A DNA stretch of 64,000 nt from Thinopyrum elongatum (GCA_011799875.1 CM022303.1:191133700-191197699); one strand, 5' to 3'. Numbered from the stretch's first letter, positions 22,711-34,815 are shown. The notes: a model not told the origin generated them from the sequence alone. Translations and numbers: made by a program.

Positions 22711-23610
22711 CTAGGCCGTGGCGGGTGTTTGGCATCTTGCCAGACGGTGGGAATCAGGTTAGAAACATCAAGGGTGATGACGCTGCGCTGGCTGTCGGGG
22801 TCCGGTAAGGAGATATAGAACCGTCGAGTAGGGTGTTTGTGGAGCGGCTTCGGTAGGGTGGACTACGGTGTGGGCGAAGCGGATCTGAGGCCGTGGACGA
22901 GGGCGTCGGTGAAGCTGCTCCGGTGGTTGGGTTCAGGATGGTGTCGACGATGCGGATCTGCGGCCGTGGACGGGGCGTCAGAAGCTGCTCCGGTAGGTTG
23001 GACGAGGGTGCGACGAAGCGGATCTGAGGCCGTGGACTTGTGCGTTGGCAAAGTGGCCCCGGTAGGGTTGAGAATGGTATAGGCGAAGAAGCTACTCCGG
23101 TAGGGTTGAGGATGGTGTCGGCGAAGCGGCTCCGGTAGGATTGAGGAAGGTGTCGGCGAAGAGGATCAGAGGCCGTCGACGGGGGCGTCGGTGGGGCGGC
23201 TCCGGGGGAGTGGACGAAGCATCTTCGGTGGGGAGTACGAAGGAGCCGCTGCAGATGCGCTGCGGTTGACGAGAGTACCAGCGAAGCAGATCCGGTGCCG
23301 TGGACAAAGCCGGCACTGAATGGGCTGTGGTATAGTGGTGGATGAGCAGTCTACTTGTTTCTAGGAGAGGTGGGAGGGGTCGATGCGGTCGCAGAAGCAG
23401 ATCCGGCAAGGTGGACGCTGCTGGCAGTGAATGGGCTCTGGTACGCCGGTGGATGAGCAGTCTAGGGTTTCGAGAGGGGAGGGGTAGAAAGGCCGATGAA
23501 GTACGGACGGCGTGATGTAAGATGCACTGGTGCTGTGGAGTTAGTCGTTTTTGCGGGAGGGGGAGAGGAAATGGGGGTGCCATGTGGTGGGGGGAACCGG
23601 AAGTTACCAA
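22711..23610 (-). pseudogene. 5' exon region of the large CACTA gene with imperfect tandem repeats
   Basis: On the minus strand the region begins near ATG 23610 and ends at a donor at 22711. Its last part is an open frame with a protein-like composition: RRFYISLPDPDSQRSVITLD, then LIPTVWQDAKHPPRP. Its first 600 bases are imperfect repeats of about 50-60 bp (GGTAGGGTTGAGGATGGTGT, GAAGCGGATCTGAGGCC on the plus strand), which shift the frame relative to the 23092-23610 ORF. Some of this may be 5' UTR. I do not recognise the protein. Position and strand link it to the exons at 22.6, 12.1, 9.6 and 4.3 kb. Confidence 0.35.
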
Positions 23611-24455
23611 AGAAGCCCCGACCTATTATGTAAATGAGGGCCGTATTGTAACTATTGTTCTCCGTGCACCAAGGACAAAAGGGGAATTTCGCATGCTAAA
23701 GACTAGGTGGCGGAAATTTTAGAAGGAGGCGGGAGATTTTGCCGCCCGCGGGATCGTTCGTATCTAGTTTCAACTAATTTTGGACAGTGCTAGCAGGAAG
23801 GTCATGCGAGACTGTGTACACAGGGCACACGTCAGCAGTTAATAACTGGTATGAAGTCCACCCCAGAAAAAAGACAATAACTCGGGATGATGCACTGATA
23901 ACTTGGACGGGTGTAGAGGCGCGATCACAAAAAAACGGATCAAACGCTCAGCCTATGTATTTCTCGTGTAAATATATAATTTAGTGCCATTGGTTATTTA
24001 CTTTAAAAATAATGCATTGACATGTTATTGTAGAGGCGCACAAAAAGAAATGGATATTGTAGTCCCACAAAAGAAATGGATATTGTAGTCCGCTACTTAA
24101 AAGTGTTACCTCATATGATTACATGGCCTCCATTTCATAAATTGCATACCCGTTGAATTCATATATGAATATTACATATATTACTTCATAATAGAATCTT
24201 AAATCATCGAAGACTAATGAATTTGAATTCAAAACTAACAATGGTGCATGTACATGATAGCTACAGTGGTTGTTTGAAGAAACATCACTGTAACTTTGGC
24301 ATGCACAATTGAAAATGATTATTTGGAAAAAAATGCGATATGTGAGTGTCCAATCTTTATAGCGTTGAATCGATATTGTATCTTTGGCCACGATATGAAG
24401 TAGATATTGATTTATGTTCAAGCGATGCATGTCCACGCTCGCTAGATAGTGATAC
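23611..24455. other. No gene recognised
   Basis: Unremarkable AT-rich sequence upstream of the large CACTA gene. It would be the promoter side of that gene, but I see no clear TATA box. A short local duplication (AAAAGAAATGGATATTGTAGTCC) lies near 24047 and 24069. Confidence 0.4.
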
Positions 24456-24456
24456 G

Positions 24457-25182
24457 TGAATGAATTGCGCAATCTCTCTCACACGCATACATATCTCATT
24501 TCTCCGTGGGCATCGGAATCACACACGCACACTTCGTGTATTTCTCTCTCTCCGTCAAGGTTAGAATTTGTCTTTCTACCCTGTCCTACAAGTCTCTCAC
24601 ACAGAAACACACACGCTCTCTCTGTCGAACACGCCCACCCCTTTAATTCCACCCACCCACCGCCACTAATGTCTCAAAGTATAACTATGTCTCGCACACA
24701 TATGCCTAAGGTTAACTCGAGTCCCGGAACCATACGAATACATACAATGGGATTCCAGCAGAGCACCTTTTGTTTTGAGATTTCGCTCTCACGCACACAC
24801 ACACACACGCGTAGACATTGTTTCTCTCTTCATTTTTTTCCGGCACTTGCATGCACACCGCTTGTTTATCTCCGTGATGCTTTAAGTATGCCTCGCACAC
24901 ATGCTATCTACCTATCCCTTAATATAGATATGTATCACACAAACTCCTTCTCCCTAATCTAATTTTCATTGGCCCCCCCCCCCCCCACACACACCCCACA
25001 CACACACACTTCCCGACACCGAAGGGATGGGGTGACACCTCGATCTTGATACTAATCTATCTACTGGCTTCTCTCTCAACACACACACCCACACACACAC
25101 ACACACACACACCACACTACCCGACACCGAAGGAGTAGGGTGGCACCTCGATCTTGATAGTATCTATCTACTGCGTCTCTCT

Positions 25183-25216
<34 letters not shown>

Positions 25217-25364
25217 ACACACTCACTAGTTGTGCCTCTGTGCCTACCGCGCGCACACTCTCGATACGTCTTTCTCTCCCTCCCCCCTCCCCACCCCCCA
25301 ACAATGACAGCAGAAGGGTGACAACTCGATCTTGATCTTAATCTATCAATTTGGGCTTCTCTCT

Positions 25365-25414
<50 letters not shown>

Positions 25415-25460
25415 AGTTGTGTCTCTGTACCTCACTCACACACACTTGATATGTCTTTCT
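24457..25460. repeat. (CA)n-rich region with about four copies of a composite unit
   Basis: Units consist of a CACACA tract, CCGACACCGAAGGRRTRGGG, then CACCTCGATCTTGATA and TCTCTCTCAA. They start near 25011, 25121 and 25300, with related but weaker copies from 24470. A run of 14 C is at 24973-24986 and the longest CA runs are near 25185-25214 and 25370-25411. ORFs here are microsatellite artefacts. Confidence 0.8.
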
Positions 25461-25974
25461 CTCCGTAGCCCCCTTGATATGTAGACTTCTCGCGCGCGCA
25501 CAGCTGTAGTGATGATGACGCTGAACCCAGTGTGCCTTGTTTTCACCGGCCTCATGTGATAGGTTTCACCCTGTTTTCTGTTAATTAACAAGGCAACCTT
25601 TTCTTTGTTACTACTAGTGAATTTGAGATCATTCGGGGCAGACATAAAATATATCACTTCAACCCATTTATCACAGTAACTATTTAAAAAGAAAACTAGC
25701 AAGATGCTCGTGCGTTGCACGGAACATCAAGATGCATTTGTATGAGTAGTTTATCTTGTGAGAGAAAAGGATGAACGAGGGAAGGCCTTATTTGCAAATG
25801 TGGAGAGGGGTGTGGATATCTTTTTGCAAAATTGCCATAGTTTCCTTCCTATCCGTCAGATATAAATCGGACAGCCTATATTGCAGGATGGCAGGCACAC
25901 CATCATCATCAACTCTGTTTTCTAGTATAAGAGTAGACATAGAGATATATCTGCAGCATCGTCCACGACGAACA

Positions 25975-26070
25975 TCTGCTGGACTGGTTAGCACCGGATG
26001 CTCGCAACGCGATGACCTGAGTTTGAATTCTGTCCAAAACAGTGATTTTTATATTATATTTTTTTAATAT
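25975..26070 (+). repeat. tRNA-like segment, possible SINE remnant
   Basis: An A-box-like TGGTTAGCACCGG (25986-25998) and a B-box-like GTTTGAATTC (26021-26030) are spaced as in a tRNA promoter. They are followed by a T/A-rich tail. The stems do not form a good cloverleaf, so it is not called a tRNA gene. A tRNA-derived SINE or tRNA pseudogene is the best guess. Confidence 0.35.
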
Positions 26071-26502
26071 ATACTTCGTTCGCTACTGTACTGACAGTGG
26101 AACCCATAGAGTACTTAGAATACAAGATTAAGGATGGATTTGTTTCTTTTTAACTTTCTGTACGAATCTGTAGCCACACTGCAAGTCATGTACACTGTAC
26201 ATGCAATTAACTTTTTATAGAGGGAGAATCATACACACAATTAACTCAAATGGATTGGATGTGACTCTATTATTTCCAGCATAAGAGCATCTCCAACGGC
26301 AACCGGCAAATTTCCTCCCGCTTCCTTCCACGGAGGACGACATCCAACGCCAACGGCATACATTTTCATAACTCTAACCAACCAAAGGAAATTCGTGCAA
26401 ACACAGACTGATTTCATATAAGCATGAAGGATTTCGTATAAAAAAGCCGGATCTTCATATAAACATGATGGATTTCATTACATTTACATGAACTAAGCGG
26501 TG

Positions 26503-27135
26503 CTAATCCGGCTCTGGTGGTATAATTAATACCCAATCTAAATGGCCGCCTGCGGATCCCTTTGTCTTCCTCATGTCCGGCAAACACTTGGGAAAGACAC
26601 TTGCGGGGTCGACGAAGGTCCTCGGAAGAGACAAAGCAGCAAATAAACCACCTGAATACGCAGTCGTCGCCTCGGCGGTGGCCTTCATGGGACCCAAGTG
26701 GCGGCGGCCTCCCGTGTTCTACTTCTCCTCAATGATGGCGGCGGACACGGAGAAGTTGGACACCGACTCATCGCTCTCCATGCACCCGGATTCTGTCTCC
26801 AAGCAGGCACGGGAGGCGCGCCCATAGACACAGGAGGCGCGGCCACCGCAGACACGGGAGGCGCGGCTGCAAACACTGGTGGCGCAGTACGACGCAGCAG
26901 CGATGACGCCCGTGCCGCCGTGCTCACCGCCGTGCCAGCGTGGAGCAACTCGCCACTCCTCATCGAGCTGAACTGGAGTGGCGAGTTGCTGAGCCACGCG
27001 CCGGCTTGGGGCGGCAACTGGCTCCATCGGGCCAAGCGAGGTAGGTGAAGCACCGAGCGGCCTCGCTCGTATCCGGAGGGCTCGGCGGGCCACCCAGTCG
27101 GGTAGTATGCCAGAGAACGGCTCCTCGGAAGCCAT
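26503..27135 (-). pseudogene. Unidentified ORF of about 210 codons, one in-frame stop
   Basis: A single minus-strand frame runs from ATG 27135 to a stop at 26503, broken only by TAG at 26719-26721. It starts MASEEPFSGILPDWVARRAL and ends LDWVLIIPPEPD. The middle is rich in Ala, Ser and Cys with short repeats (RASRVCGGRASCVYGRASRA). An AT-rich GTTTAAATAGAG on its upstream side (27206-27217) could be a TATA box. I do not recognise the family. The copia LTR begins 158 bp upstream. It could be a captured host gene or a TE-borne gene. Confidence 0.4.
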
Positions 27136-27292
27136 CAGAAGAGTGGAGAAAATGGTGAAGGAGGAGATGGGGGAGCGGCGGAGGGGTGCGATTCTTGCCC
27201 GCTGTCTGGCCTCGTTTAAATAGAGGGCGGACAGTAGGAGCTTGGCCGGCGTCTGGCCTCATTTAAACTAAGGGCGGACGGGAGGAGCTCGG

Positions 27293-29058
27293 TGTTGGAA
27301 ATATGCCCTAGAGGCAATAATAAATTAGTTATTATCATATTTCCCTATTCATGATAATCGTTTATTATCCATGCTAGAATGGTATTGATCGGAAACTCAA
27401 ATACATGTGTGGATATATAGACAACAACATGTCCCTAGTGAGCCTCTACCGGACTAGCTCGTTGATCAAAGATGGCTATGGTTTCCTAGCCATGGACATG
27501 AGCTGTCATTTGATAACGGGATCACATCATTGGGAGAATGATGTGATGGACAAGACCCAAACTATAAACGTAGCATGTGATCGTGTCAAGTTTATTGCTA
27601 TCATTTTCTGCATGTCAAGTATGTGTTCCTATGACCATGAGATCATGCAACTCACTAACACCGGAGGAGTACCTTGTGTGTACCAAACATCGCAACGTAA
27701 CTGGGTGACTATAAAGGTGCTCTATAGGTATCTCTGAGGTTGTCTGTTGAGTTGGCATGGATCAAGACTGGGATTTGTCACTCTGTATGACGGAGAGGTA
27801 TCTGAGGGCCCACTCGGTAATACAACATCACAATAAGCTTGCAAGCAATGTGACCAATGAGTTAGTCACAGGATCTTGTATTACGGAACGAGTAAAGAGA
27901 CTTGCCGGTAATGAGATTGAACTAGGTATGGTGATACCGATGATCGAATCTCGGGCAAGTAACATACCGATAGACAAAGGGAACTGCATACGGGATTAGC
28001 TGAATCCTTGACATCGAGGTTTGACCGATAAGATCTTCGTAGAATATGTGGGAACCAATATGGGCATCCAGGTCCCGCCATTGGTTATTGACTGTAGAGG
28101 TGTCTCGGTCATGTCTGCATAGTTCTCGAACCCGCAGGGTCTACACACTTAACGTTTGGTGACGATATAAGTATAGTTGAGTCATTATGGTGGTTACCGA
28201 AGGTTGTTCGGAGTCCCAGATGAGATCCTGGACATGATGAGGAACTCCGGAATAGTCCAGAGGTGAAGATTGATATATTGGACGAAGGGTATTGGAGTCC
28301 GGAATTGTTCCGGCGGTGCCGGGTGATGACCAGCATGACCGAAAGGGGTTTCGGGGGGCCCCGACAAGTGTTGGGGGGCCTCATGGGCCAAGGGGAGGGG
28401 GAAAACCAGCCCACTAAGGGGCTGTGTGCCCCCCTCACCCCATCCCACATTTCCAGAGGAGGTGGGGGCGCCCCCTATGGTTCCCACCCCTTTGGCTTGG
28501 GGGCCAAGTCTCCTAAGGGGGAAAACCCATCTAGGGTTTCCCTCTAGTGGCCGTCGGCCCTAGATGGGATCCCCTAGGGGCGCCCCCCTCTCCCCCTTCC
28601 CCCTATATATAGATGAGGAGAGGGAGGGCAGCCGCACCCATCTATGCCACGGCGCTGCCCTCTCTCTCCCTCGTAGTCCATCTTCTTCTCCGTAGTGCTT
28701 AGCGAAGCTCTGTTGAGATTTCTCCACCACCACCGCCACCACGCCATCGTGCTGCCGGAGGACTCGAGCTACTACTTCACCATCGCTCACTGGATCAAGG
28801 AGGTGAAGGCGTCATCAAGCCGTACGTGTGTTGAACACGGAGGTGCCATCCGTTCGGCACTTGGATCGTGAGTTCGCGGGACGGATCGTGATTGGATCGC
28901 GAAGACATTCGACTACATCAACCGCGTTTCTTAATGCTTCCGCTTAGCAATATACAATGGTATGTAGATGCAATATCTCCTCTCGTAGATGTTCATCTCC
29001 TAGATTGATCTTTGTGAGCGTAGGAATTTTTTTGTTTCCCATGCAACGTTCCCCAACA
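27293..29058 (+). repeat. 5' LTR of the BARE/WIS/Angela-like element
   Basis: It starts TGTTGGAAATATGCCCTAGA and ends GCAACGTTCCCCAACA, 1766 bp. A TATA box (CCCTATATATAGATG) is near 28601-28615. These ends are characteristic of BARE-1/WIS/Angela in Triticeae. The LTR's own ORFs are not genes. Confidence 0.9.
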
Positions 29059-29059
29059 A

Positions 29060-29077
29060 TGGCATCATGCGCTAGGT
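29060..29077 (+). other. Primer-binding site, initiator-Met type, degenerate
   Basis: TGGCATCATGCGC lies one base after the LTR end. The copia/BARE consensus is TGGTATCAGAGC, complementary to initiator tRNA-Met. Several mismatches fit an old element. The leader that follows, up to about 30230, has no clear coding region. Confidence 0.6.
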
Positions 29078-30399
29078 CTATGCGTAGATGACATCACGAG
29101 TAGAACACAAAGGATTTTGTGGGCGTTGATATTCAAATTGCTTCCTTTCTTGGTCTTTTCTTGATTAAGCGGTATTGTGGGATGAAGCGGCTCGGACCAA
29201 CTTTACATGTCCACGTACATGAGACCGGTTCCATCGACAGACATGTGACTTTGTTGCATAAAGATGGCTGGTGGGTGTCTGTCTCTCGCACCTTAGTTGA
29301 ATCCGATTCGACAAAGGCGGTCCTTGTAGAAGGTTAAATAGCAACTTGCATATCACCGTTATGGCTTTGCGTAGGTAAGAATCGTTCTTGCTAGATACCC
29401 ATAGCAGCCACGTAAAACATGCAACAATAATTAGAGGACGTCTAACTTGTTTTTGCAGGGTATGTTGTGATATGATATGGCCAAAGACATGATGATATAT
29501 ATTTGATGTATGAGATGATCATGTTTGTAATAGTTTATATCGACTTGCATGTCGATGCATACGGCAATCGGCAGGAGCCATAGGGTTGTCTTTAATTATT
29601 GTATGACCTGCGTGTCAATCATTAAGCGCTATGTAATGCTTTACTTTATCGCTAAGCGGTAGCAATTGTAGTAGAAGCATGGTTGGCGTGACAACCCTGA
29701 TGGCGACATGATGATGGAGATCATGGTGTCATGCCGGTGACGATGGAGATCATGCCGGTGCTTTGGAGATGGAGATCAAAAGCATAAGTTGATGGCCATA
29801 TCATGTCACTTATGATTTGCATGTGATGTTAATCCTTTTGTGCATCTTATTTTGCTTAGAACGACGGTAGCATTATAAGGTGATCCCTCACTAAAATTTC
29901 AAGATAAAATTGTGTTCTCCCCAAGTGTGCACCATTGCGAAAGTTCGTCATTTTGAAGCACCACGTGATGATCGGGTGTGATAGACTCTACGTTCACATA
30001 CAACGGGTGCAAGCCAGTTTTGCACATGCGGAACACTTGGGTTAAACTTGATGAGCCTAGCATGTACAAACATGGCCTCGGAACACAAGAAACCGAAAGG
30101 ACGAGCATGAGTCATATAGTAGATATGATCAACATGGAGATGTTCACCATTGAAACCACCTCATCTCACGTGATGATCGGACTTGGGTTGGTGAATTTGG
30201 ATCACGTTACACTCGGACAACCGGAGGGATGTTGATTTGAGTGGGAGTTCTTAGCTAATATGATTAATTGAACTCATTATCATGAACAATAGTCTAAGTT
30301 GTCTTTGCAAATTATGTTGTAGATCAATAGATGTGCTATAGCTCCCTGTTTTAATACGTTCCTAGAGAAAGACTAAGTTGAAAGATATTGTAAGCAATT

Positions 30400-31100
30400 A
30401 TGCGGACTAGGTCTGTAGTGTGAGGATTGTCCTCACTGCCGCACAGAAGGCTTATGTCCTTGATGCACCGCCCGGTGTGACAACCCCTCTAGCGTCGTCT
30501 GTGGATGTTGTGAACATCTGGCAGACACGTTCTGATGACTACTTGATAGTTTAGTGCGCCATGCTTTACGGCTTAGAATCGGGGCTCCAAAGGCATTTTG
30601 AATGCCATGAAACATATGAGATGTTCCAAGAGCTGAAATTGGTATTTTAGGCTCATGCCCGTGTTGAGAGGTATGAGACCTCTGACAAGTTCTTTGCCTA
30701 CAAGATGGAGGAGAATAGCTCAGCCAGTGAGCATGTGCTCAGAATGTCTGAGTGCTACAATCGCTTGAATCAAGTGGGAGTTAATCTTCCAGATAAGATA
30801 GTGATTGACAGAGTTCTCCAGTCACTATCACCAAGCAACTAGAGCCTCGTGATGAACTATGACATGCAAGGGATGGAGATGATCCCGGAGCTGTTTGCGG
30901 TGCTTAAGGCCGCGAAGGTAGAAATCAAGAAGGAGCATCAAGTGTTGATGGTTAACAAGACCACTGGTTTCAAGAAGGGCAAGGGCAAGAAGGGAAACTT
31001 CATGAATGGCAAGCCAGTTGCCGCTCCAGTGAAGAAACCCAAGGTTGAACCTAAACCCGAGACTAAGTGCTTGTATTGTAAGGGGAGCGGTCACTGGTAG
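30400..31100 (+). pseudogene. copia gag remnant with partial zinc knuckle
   Basis: The last 83 codons (30849-31100) form an open frame: a basic K-rich stretch (KKGKGKKGNFMNGKP) leads to CLYCKGSGHW, the start of a CCHC zinc knuckle, which stops at TAG right after the His-Trp. Upstream gag-like segments are broken by stops. The product would be the capsid/nucleocapsid protein. Confidence 0.7.
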
Positions 31101-31134
31101 CGGAACTACCCCAATAGATAAGAAGGCTGGCAAC

Positions 31135-31359
31135 TTCAACAATAGTATATTTGATATACGTGTTATTGATGTGTACCTTACTAGTACTCCTAGTAGCACC
31201 TGGGTATTAGATACCGGTTCAGTTGCTAATATTGGTAACTCGAAACAAAAGCTACGGAATAAACGGAGACTAGCTAAGGGCGAGGTGACGATGTGTGTTG
31301 GAAGTGTTTCCAGGGTTGATGTGATCACCATCGCACGCTCCCTCTACCTTCGAGATTAG
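31135..31359 (+). pseudogene. copia aspartic protease remnant
   Basis: STWVLDTGSVANI contains the DTGS active-site motif of retropepsins. The domain continues with KGEVTMCVGSVSRVDVITI and is cut by a stop at 31357-31359 before the integrase frame. Confidence 0.65.
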
Positions 31360-31361
31360 TC

Positions 31362-33120
31362 TTGAACCAAGATAAATGTTATTTGGTGTCTGTGTTGAGC
31401 ATGAACATGATTAGATCATGTTTATTGCAATACGGTTGTTCATTTAAGTCAAAGAATAATGGTTATTCTGTTTACATGAATAATACCTTCTATGGTCATG
31501 CACCCAAGGTGAATGGTTTATTGAATCTCGAGCGTAGTGATACACATGTTCATAACATTGAGGCCAAAAGATGTAGAGTTGATAATGATAATACCACTTT
31601 CTTGTGGCGCTGCCGCTTAGGTCATGTTGGTGTAAAGCGCATGAAGAAACTCCATGCTGATGGACTTTTGGAGTCACTTGATTTTGAATCACTTGACACA
31701 TGCGAACGATGCCTCATGGGCAAGATGACTAAAACCCCATTTTCCGGAACAATGGAACAGGCAATTGACTTGTTGGAAATCATACATACTGATGTGTGTG
31801 GCCCGATGAGTGTTGATGCGCGCGGTGGATATCGTTACTTTCTCACCTTCACCGATGATTTGAGTAGATATGGGTATATTTACTTGATGAAGCATAAGTC
31901 TGAAACGTCTAAAAAGTTCAAGAAATTTCAGAGTGAAGTTGAGAATCATCATAACAAGAAGATCAAATTCCTACGATATGATCGAAGGGGAGAGTATCTG
32001 AGTTATGAGTTTGGCAATCACTTAAGACAATGTGGAATTGTTTCACAACTGACGCTGCCTGGAACACCACAGCGTAATGGTGTGTCCGAACGTCGTAATC
32101 GTTCCTTATTGGATATGGTGCATTCTATGATGTCTCTTGCCGATATATCACTATCATTTTGGGGTTATGCATTAGAGACAACTACATTCACTTTAAATAG
32201 GGCACCATCTAAATCCGTTGAGACGACACCATATGAATTATGGTTTGGCAAGAAACCTAAGTTGTCGTTTCTTAAGGTTTGGGGTTGCGATGCTTATGTC
32301 AAAAGGCTTCAGCCGAAAAAGCTCGAACCCAAAGCGGACAAATGCGTCTTCATAGGATACCCAAAAGAGACGGTTGGGTATACCTTCTATCTCAGATTCG
32401 AAGGCAAAGTGTTTGTCGCTAAGAATGGGTCCTTTCTTGAGAAAGAGTTCCTCTCGAAAGAATTGAGTGGGAGGAAGATAGAACTTGATAAGGTTGTTGA
32501 ACCTTTACTTCAACCAGAGAGTAGCGCATCACAAAAAGATGTTTCTGTGGCACCTACGTCAGTTGAAGAGGAAGCTAATGATGATGATCATGAAGCTTCA
32601 GATCAAGTTACTGTCGAACCTCGTAGGTCGACAAGGGTGCGTACAACTTCTGAGTGGTACGGTAACCATGTCTTAAAGGTCATGTTGTTGGACAACGGTG
32701 AACCTACGAGCTATGGAGAAGTGATAGTGGGCCTGGATTCCAACAAATGGCTAGGAGCTATGAAATCGGAGATAGGATCCATGTATGAGAACAAAGTACG
32801 GACTTTGGTGGACTTGCCCGATGATCGGCAAGCCATTGAGAATAAATGGATCTTTAAGAAGAAGACAGACGCTGATGGTAATGTCACCATTTATGAAGCT
32901 CGACTTGTCGCAAAGAAGTTTCCAACAAGTTCAAGGAGTTGACTATGATGAGACTTTCTCACTCATAGCGATGCTAAAGTCTGTTGGAATTATGTTAGCA
33001 GTTGCTGCATTTTCATTTATGAAATCTGGCAGATGGATATCAAAACAAAGTTTCCTTGACGGTTTCCGTGAGGAAAGGTTGTATGTGATACAACCAGAAA
33101 ATTTTGTCGATCCTAAGTAA
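31362..33120 (+). pseudogene. copia integrase and start of reverse transcriptase
   Basis: The ORF 31362-32942 (526 codons) has the GAG-pre-integrase zinc-binding region (RCRLGHVGVKRMKKLH, then CERCLMGK) followed by the integrase core. Catalytic residues are visible: IHTDVCGPM (Asp), LRYDRRGEY (Asp) and GVSERRN (Glu). A GKKP region and a linker follow. The reverse transcriptase starts at WLGAMKSEIGSMYENKVRTL and continues in another frame from about 32925 (VQGVDYDETFSLIAMLKSV) to a stop at 33118-33120. Further degraded RT sequence runs to about 33735. Confidence 0.85.
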
Positions 33121-33598
33121 GCTAAAAGTTATGCAAGCTCCAGCGATCCTTCTATGGACTGGAGCAAGCATCTCAGAGTTAGAACATACGCTTTGATGAG
33201 GTGATCAAAGTTTTTGGGTTTATACAAAGTTTGCAAGAAACTTGTATTTACAAGAAAGTGAGTGGGAGCTCAACAACATTTCTGATAAGTATATGTGGTT
33301 GACATATTGTTGATCGGAAATGATGTAGAATTTCTGGAAAGCATAAAGGGTTGTTTGAAAGGAGTTTTTCAAAGGAAGACCTGGGTAAAGCTGCTTATAT
33401 GTTGGGCATCAAGATCTATAGAGATAGATCAAGACACCTGATAAGATTTTCACAGAGCACATACCTTGACATGATTTTGAAGAAGTTCAAAATGGATCAG
33501 TCCAAGAAGGGGTTCTTGCCTGAATTGTAAGGTGTGAAGTTGAGTAAGACTCAAAGCTCGACCACGGCAGAAGAAAGAGAAAGGACGAAGGTCGTCCC

Positions 33599-34096
33599 CT
33601 ATGCCTTAGCCATAGGCTCTATACGATATGCCATGCTGTGTACCGCACCTGATTTGTGCCTTGCCACGCGTCTAGCAAGGGGTACAAGAGTGATCCAGGA
33701 GTGGATCATTGGACAACGGTCAAAATTATCCTTCTCAAAATATGGTGCGCATGTGATGTTTGTTGTACTGCTCCTACCAGCCTTCCTCCGACACGTTCCA
33801 ACATATTGTGCTACTTCCGATTCTATTTTTCTCCTAAGTCCATGTGAAACCACGAAAAGGTCACCCCCCCCCCCCCCCCCCCGCCCCCACTGGTACTGTA
33901 GCTCGAAGCTCCCATACGGACACAACACCCACCGGAGCATGCAGCCATTGCCGAAGTGGACGGCGCCGCAGCCTGGGAAGAGGACGGAGTCTCCAACATT
34001 GCTGAGGTGGAGCACGCCCTCTACGGCCGCTAGTAGCGCGCGCTGACTGTCCACACAGAGGGCAGTGTGATCTAGCGGCTCGCCCTCGTCGGCCAC
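33599..34096 (-). pseudogene. Unidentified minus-strand ORF fragment next to the copia breakpoint
   Basis: The N-terminal half reads DHTALCVDSQRALLAAVEGV and LFPGCGAVHFGNGCMLRWVL, with non-random, gene-like composition. The rest of the frame is polyglycine from a 19-C homopolymer (33864-33882) and then antisense copia sequence, so only about 33895-34096 may be real. Function unknown. Confidence 0.25.
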
Positions 34097-34098
34097 GA

Positions 34099-34815
34099 GT
34101 GGTAGCTGTGCTCCAGCAGCACACCCTGGTCAGTCATGAGGAGGTGCATCGCGTCCTCGCCGCTCACAATGTGGATGAGCGCGTTCTCCAGCAGCATGCC
34201 TGCGAGCATCGCATCATCGCCGCCCGCGAACATCGCATCGTCGCTGCTCTCGACGTGGACGAGCGCGTGCTCCGACAGCATGCCCGCGAACATCGCATCC
34301 TTGCCGATCACAATGTGGACGAGTGCGTTCTCCAGCAGCATGACTGCGAGCATCGCATCATCGCCGCCCGCGAACATCGCATCGTCGCCGCTCTCAATGT
34401 GGACGAGTGCGTGCTCCGGCAGCATGCCCGCGAACATCGCATCCTCGCCGCTCAGGCGCATGAGCGTGTGCTCCAACAGCATGGCCACGAGCATGGCATC
34501 CTCGCGGCTCACGAGGTGGTTGAGCGGGTGCTCAGTACCCCAGGAGTAGGGAAGCGAGCACCGCGCCCCCGGCTACGAGGAGTACTGCATGGTGCCCATC
34601 GTGGTTTAGAAAAATCCCGTGACTCCGCCGTTCCTGGAGGAGCCGAGCTCCAGTGGGCGCTCGAGGAGTCTCGCGCCGATATGCAGGTGGCGGCGGACGT
34701 GCAAGATTATCCTTCGAGATCTCCTCCTCTTACGAAGATGCCTCCACTGCCCCCGTCGTACGTCCTCTGTCTTGGCCCCGGTGGACATTTGGAGTTTAGT
34801 TTTATGGAACATTAA
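34099..34815 (+). CDS. Hypothetical ORF of 238 codons with a 48-residue tandem repeat
   Basis: Two full 144-bp repeats begin near 34174 and 34318. Each consists of a 28-residue and a 20-residue half: VDERVLQQHACEHRIIAARE..., VDERVLRQHAREHRILA.... A third, shorter copy and a partial fourth follow. The unit is His-, Arg- and Glu-rich and helix-like. The complementary strand is also open through the repeat (34072-34512), because the period is a multiple of three. I see no domain, splice site or promoter that decides whether it is translated. The C-terminal 90 residues do not resemble anything I know. Confidence 0.3.
   Translation: MVAVLQQHTLVSHEEVHRVLAAHNVDERVLQQHACEHRIIAAREHRIVAALDVDERVLRQHAREHRILADHNVDECVLQQHDCEHRIIAAREHRIVAALNVDECVLRQHAREHRILAAQAHERVLQQHGHEHGILAAHEVVERVLSTPGVGKRAPRPRLRGVLHGAHRGLEKSRDSAVPGGAELQWALEESRADMQVAADVQDYPSRSPPLTKMPPLPPSYVLCLGPGGHLEFSFMEH

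Larger units (their letters stand above)
27293..33735 (+). mobile_element. Truncated BARE/WIS/Angela-like Ty1/copia retrotransposon
   Basis: A full 5' LTR (27293-29058) is followed by a primer-binding site, a long leader, gag, protease, integrase and the start of reverse transcriptase. Similarity to the copia reverse-transcriptase/RNase H region fades at about 33735. No 3' LTR is present, so the element lost its 3' end by deletion or the break marks a later rearrangement. Several stops and frameshifts interrupt all coding parts. It lies inside the large CACTA element. Confidence 0.85.

Noticed and set aside
24456..24962. 168-codon ORF rich in His, Thr and Ser
   Set aside because: Translated CA/CT microsatellites; no start context or domain.
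34072..34512. 146-codon minus-strand ORF over the 144-bp repeat
   Set aside because: Mirror image of the plus-strand repeat ORF; neither strand can be preferred, so only one is listed and at low confidence.
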